Source of the DNA: Hyparrhenia diplandra
Taxonomy: Eukaryota; Streptophyta; Magnoliopsida; Poales; Poaceae
DNA length: 64,000 nt
Assembly (NCBI GenBank): GCA_015847255.1
Contig: JADLZK010009242.1
Span: 1-64,000 of the forward strand
Direction of reading: 5' to 3'
Positions within the stretch are counted from its first letter, which is position 1; each line of letters begins with the position of its first letter. Of the stretch, positions 21,671 to 32,711 are shown one piece after another. Both the position numbers and the translations under genes were made by a program. Below the pieces are notes generated by a model. The model saw only the letters and a program-made list of their open reading frames with translations. It made no database searches and was not told where the DNA came from.

Positions 21671-22445
21671 TTCATGTAGAAACTGAAAACTTAATAGGAT
21701 GAAAACAATAAAGGAATTAAGGCCAATGCTATCCAATAGTGTAGTACATATACATACCAAATAGATACTTCTCAAGGCTTCCCTTAGGTAGGTATTCATA
21801 ACAGAGCAAAAATCAGTAATATCTACAATGATATATCTTCCGTTGTGTTGCACCACCTTCTTCTGTACCTCAAGACAGAAGCCCACGAACTTCACTATAT
21901 TTTCATGTTGGGCTGCCGCAAGATTACATACCAAATTTTGAAATGTTTTGACATTCAGCGCAGGAGAGTTTTCCCCGAGTTTCAGCACAGCAATAATTAT
22001 TTCCCCATTCTCCGCAATTCCCTATGTCAAGTATCATATATTATGTCTATTGGCATGCTGACATGTGTTTTGTCAACTTCAGAAGCCAGGAACAAATTTC
22101 AGGCGTATATATGATGATCATACCTTGTAGATTGTTCCAAATGCGCCTTTACCAATTTCTAGCGTAGGAGAGAAATCTTTTGTGATATGCTTCAGAAAGT
22201 TTAATGGTATATCCTTGGGTAATGTGCTTAGTAAACCTGAGCGCAACAGCAAGACACAGGACAAGGTATGGATGGTTAGAACATCTAATTCATGGGAATA
22301 TGACACTTATGCAACAAAGGATAACATAAAAAAATAGAAAAACGTTCGAAAAATAACATGGTGTTTCGATGTGTTGCAGTGTTGTATCCTAAGCTTAAAA
22401 ATGTTTTTCTGACGTCACCTATTTCTTATACATTGCTTTACTTAT

Positions 22446-22754
22446 TGTTGGAACCAAACGTTGACCAGGGATCGTTGCGGAGCGTGATCAGCAGCCGCCC
22501 GGTTTCACAGTCATCGCAGCGAGAGCGAAGTAGATTGCACGGTCACTATGTGTCTACTTCGCTCTCGAGAAGAGTTAGGGTTTATGCCGCCACAACATCG
22601 TGACGTTCTTGGTCCTTTATTCATGCTTATATAGATACATGACCTGATCTAGGGCCCAGGTGCTCGCGATCTACCGCGCCACAATGTGCATTGTGTGTGC
22701 ACCGTTTCACCGCGACACGGGTTTGGAGGAATACACACAAATCATTCCCTAACA
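22446..22754 (+). repeat. Copia 5' LTR
   Basis: A 309-base LTR from TGTTGGAACC to CCCTAACA, abutting the primer-binding site. A TATA-like TTATATAGA occurs at about 22,627. Only one LTR is present. Confidence 0.75.
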
Positions 22755-23299
22755 TGGTATCAGCCTAGTGATCCCCTCTCTCTCTCCCACCCTTCCCCAC
22801 AGCCTTTGCCCGCCCACCCATGGCCGTCCGTCCGCCACTCCCCCAGAGTTGCACGCGCCGCGATCTTCCCTCTCCTCCTTCCCGTGCACCCTCCCCTCTC
22901 TGCTTTTCCCCATCTCGCCCTGTACGCCGCCGCAACTGCTGCAGGGGCCGCGGCCGCCCGAACGCAGGACGGGGCTTCGCCGCGAGGCCTCCTATCGCCC
23001 GACTCTCTTGCCCTCGTCGCCGGCGAGGCGTGGCTGCCGCCCTACTCGACCCCCTACCGGCATGACGCGGCGGCGCTGCTGCTGCTGCCGCCACCACTGT
23101 AACCGCCGCCTAGGGAGCGTGGCGCACTGCCGCCGCGCTCTCGCCCACCGTGTCGCGAGAGGTGGTGCACTTCATGCTTGGCTCCCCGGCCACTGCTTTG
23201 TCTTCACCGAGCAAGGCACCACCTCTTCCTCCCGACTAGTGTCCGCACCAAGTGCGGCTCCCGACCCGACCCACCGACCCCATGGTCGCCTACCTCCAC

Positions 23300-23600
23300 C
23301 TCTAGGCCGCCGGCTTCTCACACATCAAGAACTTGGTCACCGTCGTGCTTGACTCTACGTCCACTACCTACGCTCGTTGGCGCGACCGGATGATCCTCGC
23401 CCTCCGGCGCCACGTCCTCGGCGACCACGTCCTCCTCGACACGCCGATCGTCGCACGGGACCCGGCGTGGCAGCGCCTCAACAACGTCGCCATGTCCTGG
23501 ATCGTTAGGACCATCTCCCTCGACCTGCAGGACATCGTCTGGGCTCACGGTGCCACCGCGCGCCACGTCACGGGGCGGCCCCTCGAGGGGTAGTTCCTCT
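23300..23600 (+). pseudogene. Copia gag (UBN2-type) remnant
   Basis: The frame reads VVLDSTSTTYARWRDRMILA, then HVLGDHVL, then SWIVRTISLDLQDIV, the N-terminal gag pattern of grass copia elements. A stop interrupts at about 23,593; related sequence continues in other frames (PLCGEYFRQMKSKADALHDL) to about 23,730. Confidence 0.75.
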
Positions 23601-24339
23601 GGGAATGCCGAGGCCGAGCTATCGGCTCGATGCCGACTTCTACACCTTCGAGCAAAGGGACCTCTTTGTGGCGAGTACTTCCGGCAGATGAAGAGCAAGG
23701 CCGATGCTCTCCATGACCTTGGGTATACGGTGCTTTCGATCGAGTCACGGTGCTCAATGCCCTATGGGTCTCGGTGCGGTGCCAGGCAGACCGAGGACTG
23801 GATCACCCGTCAGAAGCCCTTCCCCACCTTCCTACAGGTCCAGGACGACCTCACTCTAAAGGAGCTCACCATGGGGCCCATGACTGGCTCTTCGTCATCT
23901 TCGTCTACCTATTCCTCCACCTCCGCGCTCATCGCTACACCCCCGCCTTCTCCCGCCAACTCCCTCCTTGTCACTCCTCCCCCCGAGTCGTGGTGGAGCA
24001 AGCGGTGGTGGTGGTGGTCGTCGCCGACGGGGTGGACAGGGTGATGGTAGGAGGGTCTTTGGTTGAGGCGGACCCACTCCACCTCTCGCTCCACTCCCTG
24101 TCCTTGGTGGTACGCCCTGGACCTCCTTCAACAACCCAAGGTCGGGACGCATCTCCATGTGGTCGTTCCCAAGACAGGGGGGCGGGGGTGCTCGGCCTCC
24201 ACTCCAGTCGGCCGCCATATTCTCCGTCGTCCCTCCCCTCATGCTAGCCTAGGTTCCACCTGCTTCGCCCAGCCGACCTTCGACCTAGCTTTGGGGGGTG
24301 GGATCGGCCGCTTCAGCACGATCCTTTAGCACCATGGGC

Positions 24340-25345
24340 TGACACCGCCGACTGGCGCTGAGTGGATCGCTGACTCGGGCGCTTCCTACCACACCACTCC
24401 GGATGCTAGTATACTATCTTCTATCGGACCTCCTCCTCCCTCTTGTCCTTCTTCTATCATGGTGGGTGGTGGGTCTTGTCTTCTGTCACCTCTGTGGGTT
24501 CGCATTTGGTCCTCTTCGTCTTTCGAATGTTCTTGTTGCTCCTCAAATGGTCCACGGGTCTTCTTTCGAATCGTCGGTTCACTGCGATAACTCTTGTTCT
24601 GTCAAATTTAATACTTCGGTCTTTCTGTGAAGGATTTGGCTTCCCGGCGATCACTTCTCCGATGTGATAGCACGAGACCCCTTTACACTCTTCATCTTCC
24701 GTCTTCCGCTGCTGCTCTTGCCATGACGCCTTCTTCCACTACCTAGTACCGCCGTCTTGGTCATCCTGGCCGCGACGTTTTGGCTCAGCTCAATCATCGT
24801 GCAGACATCTCTTGTACCCGAACTCATGCAAAGCACTTTTGTCATGCGTGCCAGCTAAGTCGTCATGTTAGGCTTCCTTTTTCTTCTTCTTCTTCGCATG
24901 CCACGCATGCCTTTGATCTTGTACACTGTGATTTTTGGACCTCTCCTGTACCAAACATTTCTGGTTTCAAATACTATCTTGTGGTGCTTGATGATTTCTC
25001 CCATTACTCTTGGACTTTTCCGCTGCATGCTAAGTCTGAGATGTTTCCCACCCTCCTCCACTTCTTTGCCTGGTGTCCACTCAGTTCGGCCTCACCATTA
25101 AGGCCATCTAGTGTGACAACGGGCGCGAGTTCGATAACAACACTTCCCGCTCTTTCTTTCTCTCTCGCGGTGTTCAGCTGCGCATGTCTTGTCCGTATAC
25201 TTCATCCTAGAACGGCAAGGCTGAGCGTATGATTCGCACCACGAACAATGTCATGTGCACTCTTCTTCTTCAGGCCTCTCTGCCCCCGCGCTTCTAGGTT
25301 GAGAGCCTCCACACCGCCACTTCAACGCTATCTCAATGCATTTCT
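24340..25345 (+). pseudogene. Copia protease, GAG-pre-integrase and integrase N-part
   Basis: WIADSGASYHTT (24,360-24,400) is the aspartic-protease active site (DSG). GAG-pre-integrase follows with HPGRDVLAQLNH and CHACQLSRHVRLPF. The integrase core begins at DLVHCDFWTSPVP and LVVLDDFSHYSWTFPL, with a second acidic segment DNGREFDNN in another frame near 25,115. It ends around VESLHTAT before RT would start. Confidence 0.8.
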
Positions 25346-25519
25346 TCACTTGCAGGATTAATAATGTATACTCCAGTCCAAATACTTGTAGTCTTTGCCT
25401 CCATTTATTGCATACCTTGAAATTGCAACATATATATTATGTGTACATGACGAATGACATAGTATTTTCTTAATGGAACCTAGTAACATGGATTCGAACA
25501 GTCAACTTTTTTCTTACAT

Positions 25520-26584
25520 GTTCAATAAATTCGTCTTGTTCCATATCAGAGACGAGGGAGTAGCCTGCAGATCCCATTATTATCTTTATAACTATAACAC
25601 CCAAACTAAAAATGTCAAACTCCTTCGAGATTATTTGTTTGTTTATATATTCCGGCGGTAAGTATCCACTGCAAGATATTATAATTAGTACTACATGTGT
25701 AATGATATCAAATTGATCACGAAAAAAAAAACATATCGATGTGTCATACATACCATGTCCCTACAGCACTGGCTGTTACTTTGGTAGTATTTCCTTCACC
25801 TAGGAGCCTAGATAATCCGAAATCAGCTATTTTTGGCACCATATTATTGTCTAGCAATATATTGTGGGGTTTCAAGTCCAAATGGTAGATAGGCGTTGTC
25901 CCCATATGAAGGTATTTTAAGCCTTTCGCAAATTCCTTTAATGATTCTGTACCTTTTATTCCAACTAAACCCGTGATCTGCATCTGTAAAATAAAACATA
26001 GATTACTCCACAAATTGCATTATGATTATTAATTCTTCATGATAAAAAAATACACTTGATTTAAAAAGGTCATCAAACCCTGTAGATAATTGTGAAGGCT
26101 TCCTTTTTGCATATACTCGAAGCAAAGCGCCCTATGCATCTTTACAGCACAAACTTGTTTCCCATTATAGTCAACGAGTACATCTTCTGTTTCATTACAG
26201 TAGCCCAGTAACTGAACAATATTTTCATGCCTGAGCTTGGCAAGGTTGTTAAACTCTCTGTCAAAATCATAATCATTAACTCCTGGGATGAAATTGAGGA
26301 TCTTCACCGCAATTACTTGTGCATTTTTATCCTTTCCCTAATGAACATACCTTATTAAGAAATGATTCCTTTTTTACTGGTAATAATATTTGAAAACGGA
26401 TGTTGAAATATACAAATTTGTCAGATAATAACAAGTATTTTACAAGCCATGTGCTGCTCTCAGGTAGACATACCTTATAGACCACCCCAAAGGCACCACG
26501 GCCTACTATTCGCTTATCAGAGAAGCTATCTGTAATTTCCGTCAGTAATTTGTATGGCATATACGCCGGCTCCACGTTATCCAT
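25520..26584 (-). pseudogene. Kinase C: non-RD cytoplasmic kinase, 3'-truncated
   Basis: Start ATG at 26,584 (MDNVEPAYMPYKLLTEITDS). Glycine loop GRGAFGVVYK; exon 2 with VIAVKIL, LRHENIVQLLGYC and CFEYMQKGSLHNYLQ; exon 3 with HLDLKPHNILLDNNMVPKIA and DFGLSRLLGEG (catalytic Asp and DFG present, HLD rather than HRD, so non-RD); exon 4 with GYLPPEY and SKEFDIFSLGVIVIKI, ending at a donor (GTAAGA) near 25,520. Non-RD kinases are common in plant immunity. Exon 3 has one extra A/T in a run at 25,915, which breaks the frame, and the C-lobe exons after 25,520 are missing where the copia fragment begins. Confidence 0.75.
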
Positions 26585-28101
26585 GCTATCTCATGTTGTG
26601 GGACGAGATTCCTTCTGCACATGTACATTTATATGAATGGAGATTGTAACAGCCACAAAGCATTTGTTATACGTAATGCAGTATGGGCCATCAATGCCAA
26701 TTCAACAGCTAGAACACCAAACCAAAGGTTTGGTTGATACTAGTATGCCTCAGCCACCTTCAATTTTAGGTTTCTAGAAATTCACGATTTTTAGAGAGGG
26801 CCGGCAATAACAACAGCTGCCAAAAAAAAAAAAAAATGGATTTTTGAGGCGGCTAGCATCAGCAGTCACCTCTACAAAACAATTTTCTAGAAATCATCAA
26901 AAAATAATAAATCGGGTTAAAAATAGCAAAAGAATATTATATCCTGTCCATTCTCATTTTATTGAAATTTGGGAATGTGTGTTAATGGGCTGCTTATTGA
27001 AACTTGTCCTGCCAATAAAATGTGCGTTAATGCGCTCCTTCTATCATATCCTGTCCATTCTCATTCCACTAAAACTGAGTGCACATCACAACAGACGTCG
27101 TTCCGCTCCCAGCGGACTTGACCAAGCATCAGGATGGGATCACACCATCCCCCATCCCCCCAGAAAAGATGACTGTCATGGGAAGTTGTTGGTGATAAGA
27201 TCCAAAGTATCCTGCATTGTTGATGAGGGTTTAACTAGTACATTGACACCGACCAACGTATTATAGTAATAACTGTGTCACAAAGTTGTTGGCTGGTTTA
27301 TAAGTTGAAGTGAACGTACGCCACGAAGTGACAAACGTTCTAGTTGGTGCGAAATCGAAAATTATTGACTTGACTTGGTAGGCAACTTGCAACCATTTAA
27401 TTAGATTTCACATCAGATGGTCGAATAGAATTGCAAACCAACTGATAATATTCTGTCTACTTATTATTCTGTCAGTGGACATACATATAGCACCTCTACA
27501 GCTCTTTCTTCTGCTGCTATTTTTCGGCTGACCGAGCAACTTGCCAATTGATACAGTAAACATCGTTGTCATGTGTGGCGCTATAGACCATCTCGAGAAC
27601 ACTAGGTGTGCCCTGTGTATTCAATGACTCCATGGATTCATGGATCTTGCAGATTACCGGGCTAGCACTAGCAGTAGCATCCTATCAAGCAGTCACTCTA
27701 AATTGGTGGCCAACAAAACAAGAAAAACTTTTAGTTTTGCATTACAAACGGATAGAGTATTTCTTCAATTACACTGAAATCAATGACCGCTGTTGTGGGG
27801 GTGTGCTGGGTGACAAGATTGTGTTTATAGGTTTAAGAATGCACTAAGATGTTACAAGAATACTACCAGAGCAGAACAGGAGAACTGAAAGAATCAGTCA
27901 CCATCTCTTTACTAATCCAAATATGAGAGACAAAAGTACAAAAATAGAGTTCGATCTAAAGAAGGGTCACGAACTATTTTACATGATTCCTTGCCCCCCC
28001 CCAAAAAAAAAAAAAAGACTAAAACAGAGAGAGTATAGTATCACCAAAAAGGGGTTTTGCTGTTTTTGTCATCTTGCCGTTTAATTTGCTACCATACCAA
28101 G
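26585..28101. other. Intergenic, AT-rich
   Basis: No gene recognised; this is the kinase C upstream region. A 20-base direct repeat (ATATCCTGTCCATTCTCATT) occurs at 26,939-26,958 and 27,046-27,065, perhaps the mark of a short duplication or excision. Poly-A runs occur at 26,820 and 28,002. Confidence 0.5.
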
Positions 28102-28458
28102 TCACCAATCAACCTGCTTTGCAAAAATGGGCACACAAGAGTATCTAATAAGAACCAGGAAGGCAACAACTGGTAGTACGTGATGAAATTTCACATGTTT
28201 GCTCGGACCAAACATACATTGCAGAACAAAGTCGCCAGGAGCCCTTGGATGGCGCAAACAAACTTCGCTAAAACCTTTCATATCTGAATAGGAGTTACTA
28301 ACCTGAAGCAATCTTGCGAGACGACCACTCTCGTTGAAGGGATAGATGGTGAGGAGAGGAAATAAGGAGAAGGCAGCAACCAGTGAGGTAGTAGGAAGTA
28401 GATGATGCTTGTCAATATTGGCGGCCCAAGGGAGAAGACCTGCTAGTTGACTGGCCAT
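28102..28458 (-). CDS. Unrecognised 118-codon ORF
   Basis: MASQLAGLLPWAANIDKHHL starts an ATG frame with ordinary composition and two hydrophobic stretches (around LVAAFSLFPLLTIYP and VLPVVAFLVLI) that could be membrane segments. No family is recognised, and the sequence just upstream is GC-rich like a promoter or first exon. It could be a small membrane protein, or chance. Confidence 0.25.
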   Translation of the reverse strand: MASQLAGLLPWAANIDKHHLLPTTSLVAAFSLFPLLTIYPFNESGRLARLLQVSNSYSDMKGFSEVCLRHPRAPGDFVLQCMFGPSKHVKFHHVLPVVAFLVLIRYSCVPIFAKQVDW

Positions 28459-28752
28459 TTACCACACTAGTCTCCAAAATTTCACGCATCGGCATGTGCT
28501 GGTTGCAGCAAAGCTGAAGTAAACGCGGTGGCGCCGCGTTACTGCACGCCCGTGAAGGGAAGGGGTCGGCCGTGTACGAGACGCCTCGTGTCCTTCCCAT
28601 GGGCCCTGACTACGCGGAGTCCATGCCACCATGACCCACTTGCGGGCCCAGGGACGATGGGGTTTGCCATAATGGGAGTAAGGATGGAAGAGACTTAATT
28701 AAATTTATGTAGAAAGAATAATATCATAATAATGTAATTGTACTATTATTAT

Positions 28753-30048
28753 TGTCGGGGGTCAAAATAATCGGCCCATGAACAAACTCAGCCCAAGAAG
28801 AATGGTACGATCCAAAGACCCAAAAAAGGGATCCAATCAGAGGACGACACTGGGTCTTACGTCCCAAGACGCACTTTGGGGGGAGGCGGGCGAAGGACAA
28901 AGATCAACCATTGGCCAACCGATCTACAAGCTTGGAGGAATTGACACACAAGACACCTTTCGACCCGCTAAGCGGCCCGAGAAGAATCCATCTCCAAATA
29001 CTCCACTAACAGGCCCAACACACCCATCGTATAGAGATGGAACACCCACAGCCTGGGCCTAAAAGGGTCCGGGGTAACATCTAGACGATCCAGGAAGAGT
29101 ACTTGTTGGGGCCATCAAGAGTGTAGAGAAGAAGGATAAAAATAATAATCTATACAACGGGCTTAGTGTAACCCATCAACAAATGGCCCAGATTGGCCCA
29201 TAACTGGGTAATACTAGCCCACCAGGCCCGCTCGCACCACGATACGCTCCTAACCCGAGGACCGGAGGCCCCGGGGGCTCAGATTCCACCTCACCCGAGG
29301 GCCGGGATCCCCGGGAAGCAATCTTCATCTCGCCCGAGGACCAAGGGCTCCCGGGAGAGACGCCTCCGCCTCGCCCGAGGGTAGGAGCGCCCGGACCATT
29401 TATTTCCATCTCACCCAAAGGACAAGAGGCCTCGGGCGCACTTTGGAAATACCAGTCGGGTAGTGGGGGGCAGCCGCATTAAATGCCTCTCGCTTCACAA
29501 GGCCCGCGGTGCGGGGCAATCAATTGCCCCTGTCCGATTCACCTCCCGTTATCTCTTCGCATCCCCCGTTGATGGGACGTAAAGGGAGCGGTTACTTCCA
29601 CACGCCACGCGCACGACGGGGAAACCATGAACGCATTGTTCATTCGCTCAATGTTCTGCCTCCCCGACACATATCCAAAGATCCTCGGAGTGTTGACATG
29701 CCACCGCGACGCATCCCAGAGAGGCCGAGTTTCTACGAGGGATCGAGGATCCCCATGGGGTCCTCGGGGACCCCCTTCGGGCGAAGGACACGTGACCCCG
29801 GGGGTTACAAGGGCGCGCGTCCTCACTACGACACTCCCGCCAGAAACCCGAGGTCCGGGCTCGGGCATGATACGCCTACAGCCCCGGACGATAGACACCT
29901 TAGCATCTGTACACGACATGTATTGTACACATTATCTCTCCTTTTACACTATAAAAGGGAGAGTAATGCCTGATGAAAACGGATCGACTCTTCTAGGTCT
30001 TCACACTTAGTCATCTCAACCCCCGGGATTGAATCTCACCTTCATTCC
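28753..30048 (+). repeat. Interrupted LTR of a third gypsy element (outermost level of nest)
   Basis: It begins TGTCGGGGGTC after a possible 5-base duplication (ATTAT, 28,748-28,752). It is GC-rich with recurring CTCGCCCGAGG-like phrases from 29,250 to 29,440, and has a TATA box (TATAAAA) at 29,950-29,956. It is cut by gypsy-2 at 30,048/30,049. The remaining R/U5 part, and any internal region, lie beyond the window. The sequence differs from the gypsy-2/3 LTRs apart from the first bases and general make-up. Confidence 0.65.
30044..30048. other. Left target-site duplication of gypsy-2 (ATTCC, predicted)
   Basis: The five bases before the gypsy-2 LTR terminus are ATTCC. The partner copy would lie beyond the right edge, so this cannot be confirmed here. 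Confidence 0.4.
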
Positions 30049-31417
30049 TGTCGGCGTTTCCGGAGGCGGCGGGCGCCTCGTGCCGGCAATAAAGAATTTA
30101 TATGCCGTGTGCCCCTCCCCAATGGCGTAGCGCAAGATGGACACCGGACACGGCCGGGTTTATCCCTGGTTCAGCCAGCCGGGGCCCTACGTCCGGCGGG
30201 TGGAGTCCTCGCCGTGTTACCTCGCGCTCAAAAGGGAGAGCCTGTAGTAGGGGTTACTGAGGCGGTTGCAAGGGAGAGACGCCGGTCTCAAGCCTCGTGA
30301 TCGTGGTGGTGGTTGTCGGCTAGAACTGCAGGGTGTCGATCCCCACTAATGGGGCATTACCCCCCCCTTTATAGTGGGAAGGGGAAGCAATGTTTACATA
30401 TATGGATGCCTAGGTGGCTAATCCCCGAGGCCACTGGTTGCATGCGCGCGGCCGCCGGGGTTGGCTAGCTCGGGCGTTGGCTTGATGATGACACGTGTCT
30501 TGATCCGATGGTGGACGTCTTGCTTTTCTCGGTGCCTCCCCAGGAACCGTGAGGCGTCCCTCACAAATCCCGCATGGCGAGGGGCGGCCCCAGAACGCCT
30601 GGGGTGGCGGCGTGTTGTGCGCCCGAGGGTCCGCCCAACGTGGCGCCTTGACGGTAGTTCTGGGAAATGAACGGTGTTACCCTGTTTCCCCGTGCCGAGC
30701 GGCGTAATGCATCACCGGCTCAGCTTTGTGTCCCATCAGTCGGATTGGGGTGGGATTTGGCAGGTTGATTTGACCGGGCGTAATCGATGGCCCTGCCATA
30801 TCGTCTGCTGTGCAACCGCATTGAATGCGGTTGTTCCCCTTCCTTCGGACGGAACCTCCCATGCCCGAGGGTCTATGACCCTGGGTGAGATAGTTAGCCG
30901 CCGCCCGAGGATGGAGAGCCGGGTCTCCCTCGGGCGAGACGGAGATTTTGCGCTCGAGGGTGGTGAGCTAGGCCACCCTCGGACGAGGTAGCGTCCAAGC
31001 GCCCGAGGATTGCCCTCGGGCGGGACGGAGATCGGAGCTGGGTCCGAGGTTTGGGTCGATAGGTGATGACGTGGAGCGTTCTGGTCCTCCTTTCTGTGAA
31101 ATTCCTCGACCTTTGTCACTCCTGGGCGTCTTGCTGACAGTTTGGTCATGGAGGAAGACAAGCTGGTCGTAGACCTGGCTTGTAGATTTAAACTGAGTAT
31201 TTTACTCAGTGTCCTTCGTCGTGGTGACTCCTATGGGCCGCTTGTGGGCCGTCTCCGGTTTCGTATAGTCGTCATGGCTCCTTGGCCTGGTCCCTTGCCA
31301 GCTGGGCCGCCCTTCGTACCGGGATGATGGCAGGCTGAGTTTTACTGGGCCCTGACGGACCGACGGCTTCTCGTTATTAAGAGAATGTCTCGGGGCCCAA
31401 TATTTAGGTCCCCGATA
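30049..31417 (-). repeat. 3' LTR of gypsy-2
   Basis: On the minus strand it begins TATCGGGGACCTAAATATTG (the canonical TG mutated to TA) and ends CGCCGACA. It matches the gypsy-3 LTRs at its start, around the TATA box (about 30,369-30,375) and at its end. Length is 1,369 bases. A polypurine tract, GGGGGCTCGGGGGCTAC, lies just inside at 31,418-31,434. Confidence 0.82.
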
Positions 31418-32711
31418 GTAGCCCCCGAGCCCCCGAGCGAGTGGGGACTTGCCCGGGGGTTGTGCCGTTCCCGTTGCCGTTTTTCTTCTCAGGGTGGTTC
31501 GTCTACAATGGGTGCGCGCGAGCGCACCCGTTGGGTGTAGCCCCCGAGGCCTCGAATGGAATGGCGGGTTCCTTCGAGGTCTTTAAATCTCGCCGACGCC
31601 GGCAAGATCGAACGACTCTATATTGCGCTTAGTTGTGCGAGTCTCTGTTCATTTTTTGCGTGGCAGCCTCGAGGCCCGCGCTTTTATGTGCGCAAGGTCG
31701 TCCCAGGCTTCCTCGACTTTGGTCTACGCTCCTCTGTCGCCCTCCTGAGAGGGAGGAGGAGGGAAGACACACCTCGGTGCCCTGAAAGCCCGACCGTGGT
31801 GTGCTCCGTTTGAACGTTGTAACGGGTCAGTTTAAGCGGGGTGCCCGTGCCCTCGCCGGGGCGAGGGTCGGCTATGTGATCTAGGATTCACCCCATGAGA
31901 ACCCACGGACCGTTTAGCAGATCCCGGGGTTTGACGGATCAATCCCCGAGGGTCAAGGCCTCCCACGGATGGGACATCTCTACAAACAAAGACCCGAGAT
32001 CTTAAACACGATCAGGAAATCCAGAGCCCCGGAGGGCCCGGGTATAGCTGGTTGTGCATTTCCATCCTGTCCCTAGTTCGGGTTATCCTGAGGCGACTGT
32101 TGAAACCCCTGTGGGCCCAGCCTGGCAACCTCTGGAACGTAAGGTGCACGCGGACGTGCGTCAGCCCGAGGCTCGTTTGGTTCCCGCCGGGGGTGGGAAC
32201 CGCCGTCGGACTGACTTTTTTGCCCCTTAGGGTCGGGCGCCTGCTGGATATGGATGGCCGGACGGTTTTACCCCTTGGTGGGAGACGAGGAGTCTCCCTG
32301 CCGTGCCTGAGGCGGCGTGACGGTTCGAGTCCGATGGGACGTGGCCCTGTGGCTCTCGTCAGGGGCGGTAATCGAGGGCGCCGTCATGGTGCATTAATCA
32401 CCCTTGACGGCCCCACCGCGCGGCTGAGCCGTTGGATGAGCGGTTCTCGTTCCATCGTGGGCCGTCCATTCCAGGCGTCGGTTCGTTTGCCCAGGCCGGC
32501 GGTTTGCCTTCCCTTCCCTATAAATATGGGGGTCGCCGGGCGGCGGCGTACGGTTGCTCCCTTTCCCTCGCTATTGCCTCCTTGCCTTCTTGCTGCAGCA
32601 ACTAGGAAATAGAGAGGAAGTTAAGGGAAGATTGAGGGAGAGATTCACTTGCCTTGTGCTGCGGCGTGTGGCGTTGCCGGTGGTCGCGGTTCCCCATTCC
32701 TCCGTTCATCC

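Larger units (their letters stand above)
19875..22306 (-). pseudogene. Kinase B: receptor-like cytoplasmic kinase with duplicated exon
   Basis: It is the same family as kinase A. The first visible exon (to 22,126) reads LPKDIPLNFLKHITKDFS and GKGAFGTIYK. Exon 2 has AVLKL where AVKKL is usual, so the beta-3 ATP-binding lysine is Leu, and a one-base loss in a T run (about 21,810) breaks the frame before the hinge CYEYLPKGSL. The catalytic-loop/activation exon exists twice (21,599-21,315 and 21,120-20,836). The APE exon lost one base near 20,729. The last exon (20,513-19,875) finishes the kinase (RKLRPSIADIVDKLNGMQ) and adds about 150 residues of unrelated tail. The 5' end may have been altered by the copia LTR 140 bases upstream. 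It is inactive as written. Confidence 0.78.
22446..25345 (+). mobile_element. 5' fragment of a Ty1/copia retrotransposon
   Basis: It holds a 5' LTR, a TGGTATCAG primer site at 22,755, gag, protease, GAG-pre-integrase and part of integrase in copia order on the plus strand, with frame breaks throughout. RT, RNase H and the 3' LTR are absent; homology stops near 25,345 against kinase C's 3' flank. Truncation by deletion or unequal exchange is likely, and it may have removed kinase C's last exons. Confidence 0.8.

Noticed and set aside
22765..23352. Several overlapping 80-194 codon frames after the copia LTR
   Set aside because: These are CT- and CG-rich leader sequence open on both strands; the real gag motifs begin only near 23,300.
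28753..30048. Reading 28,753-30,048 as part of gypsy-2's own LTR
   Set aside because: It is on the opposite strand to gypsy-2, its sequence differs, and the gypsy-2 LTR has its own terminus at 30,049; it is a separate, interrupted LTR.
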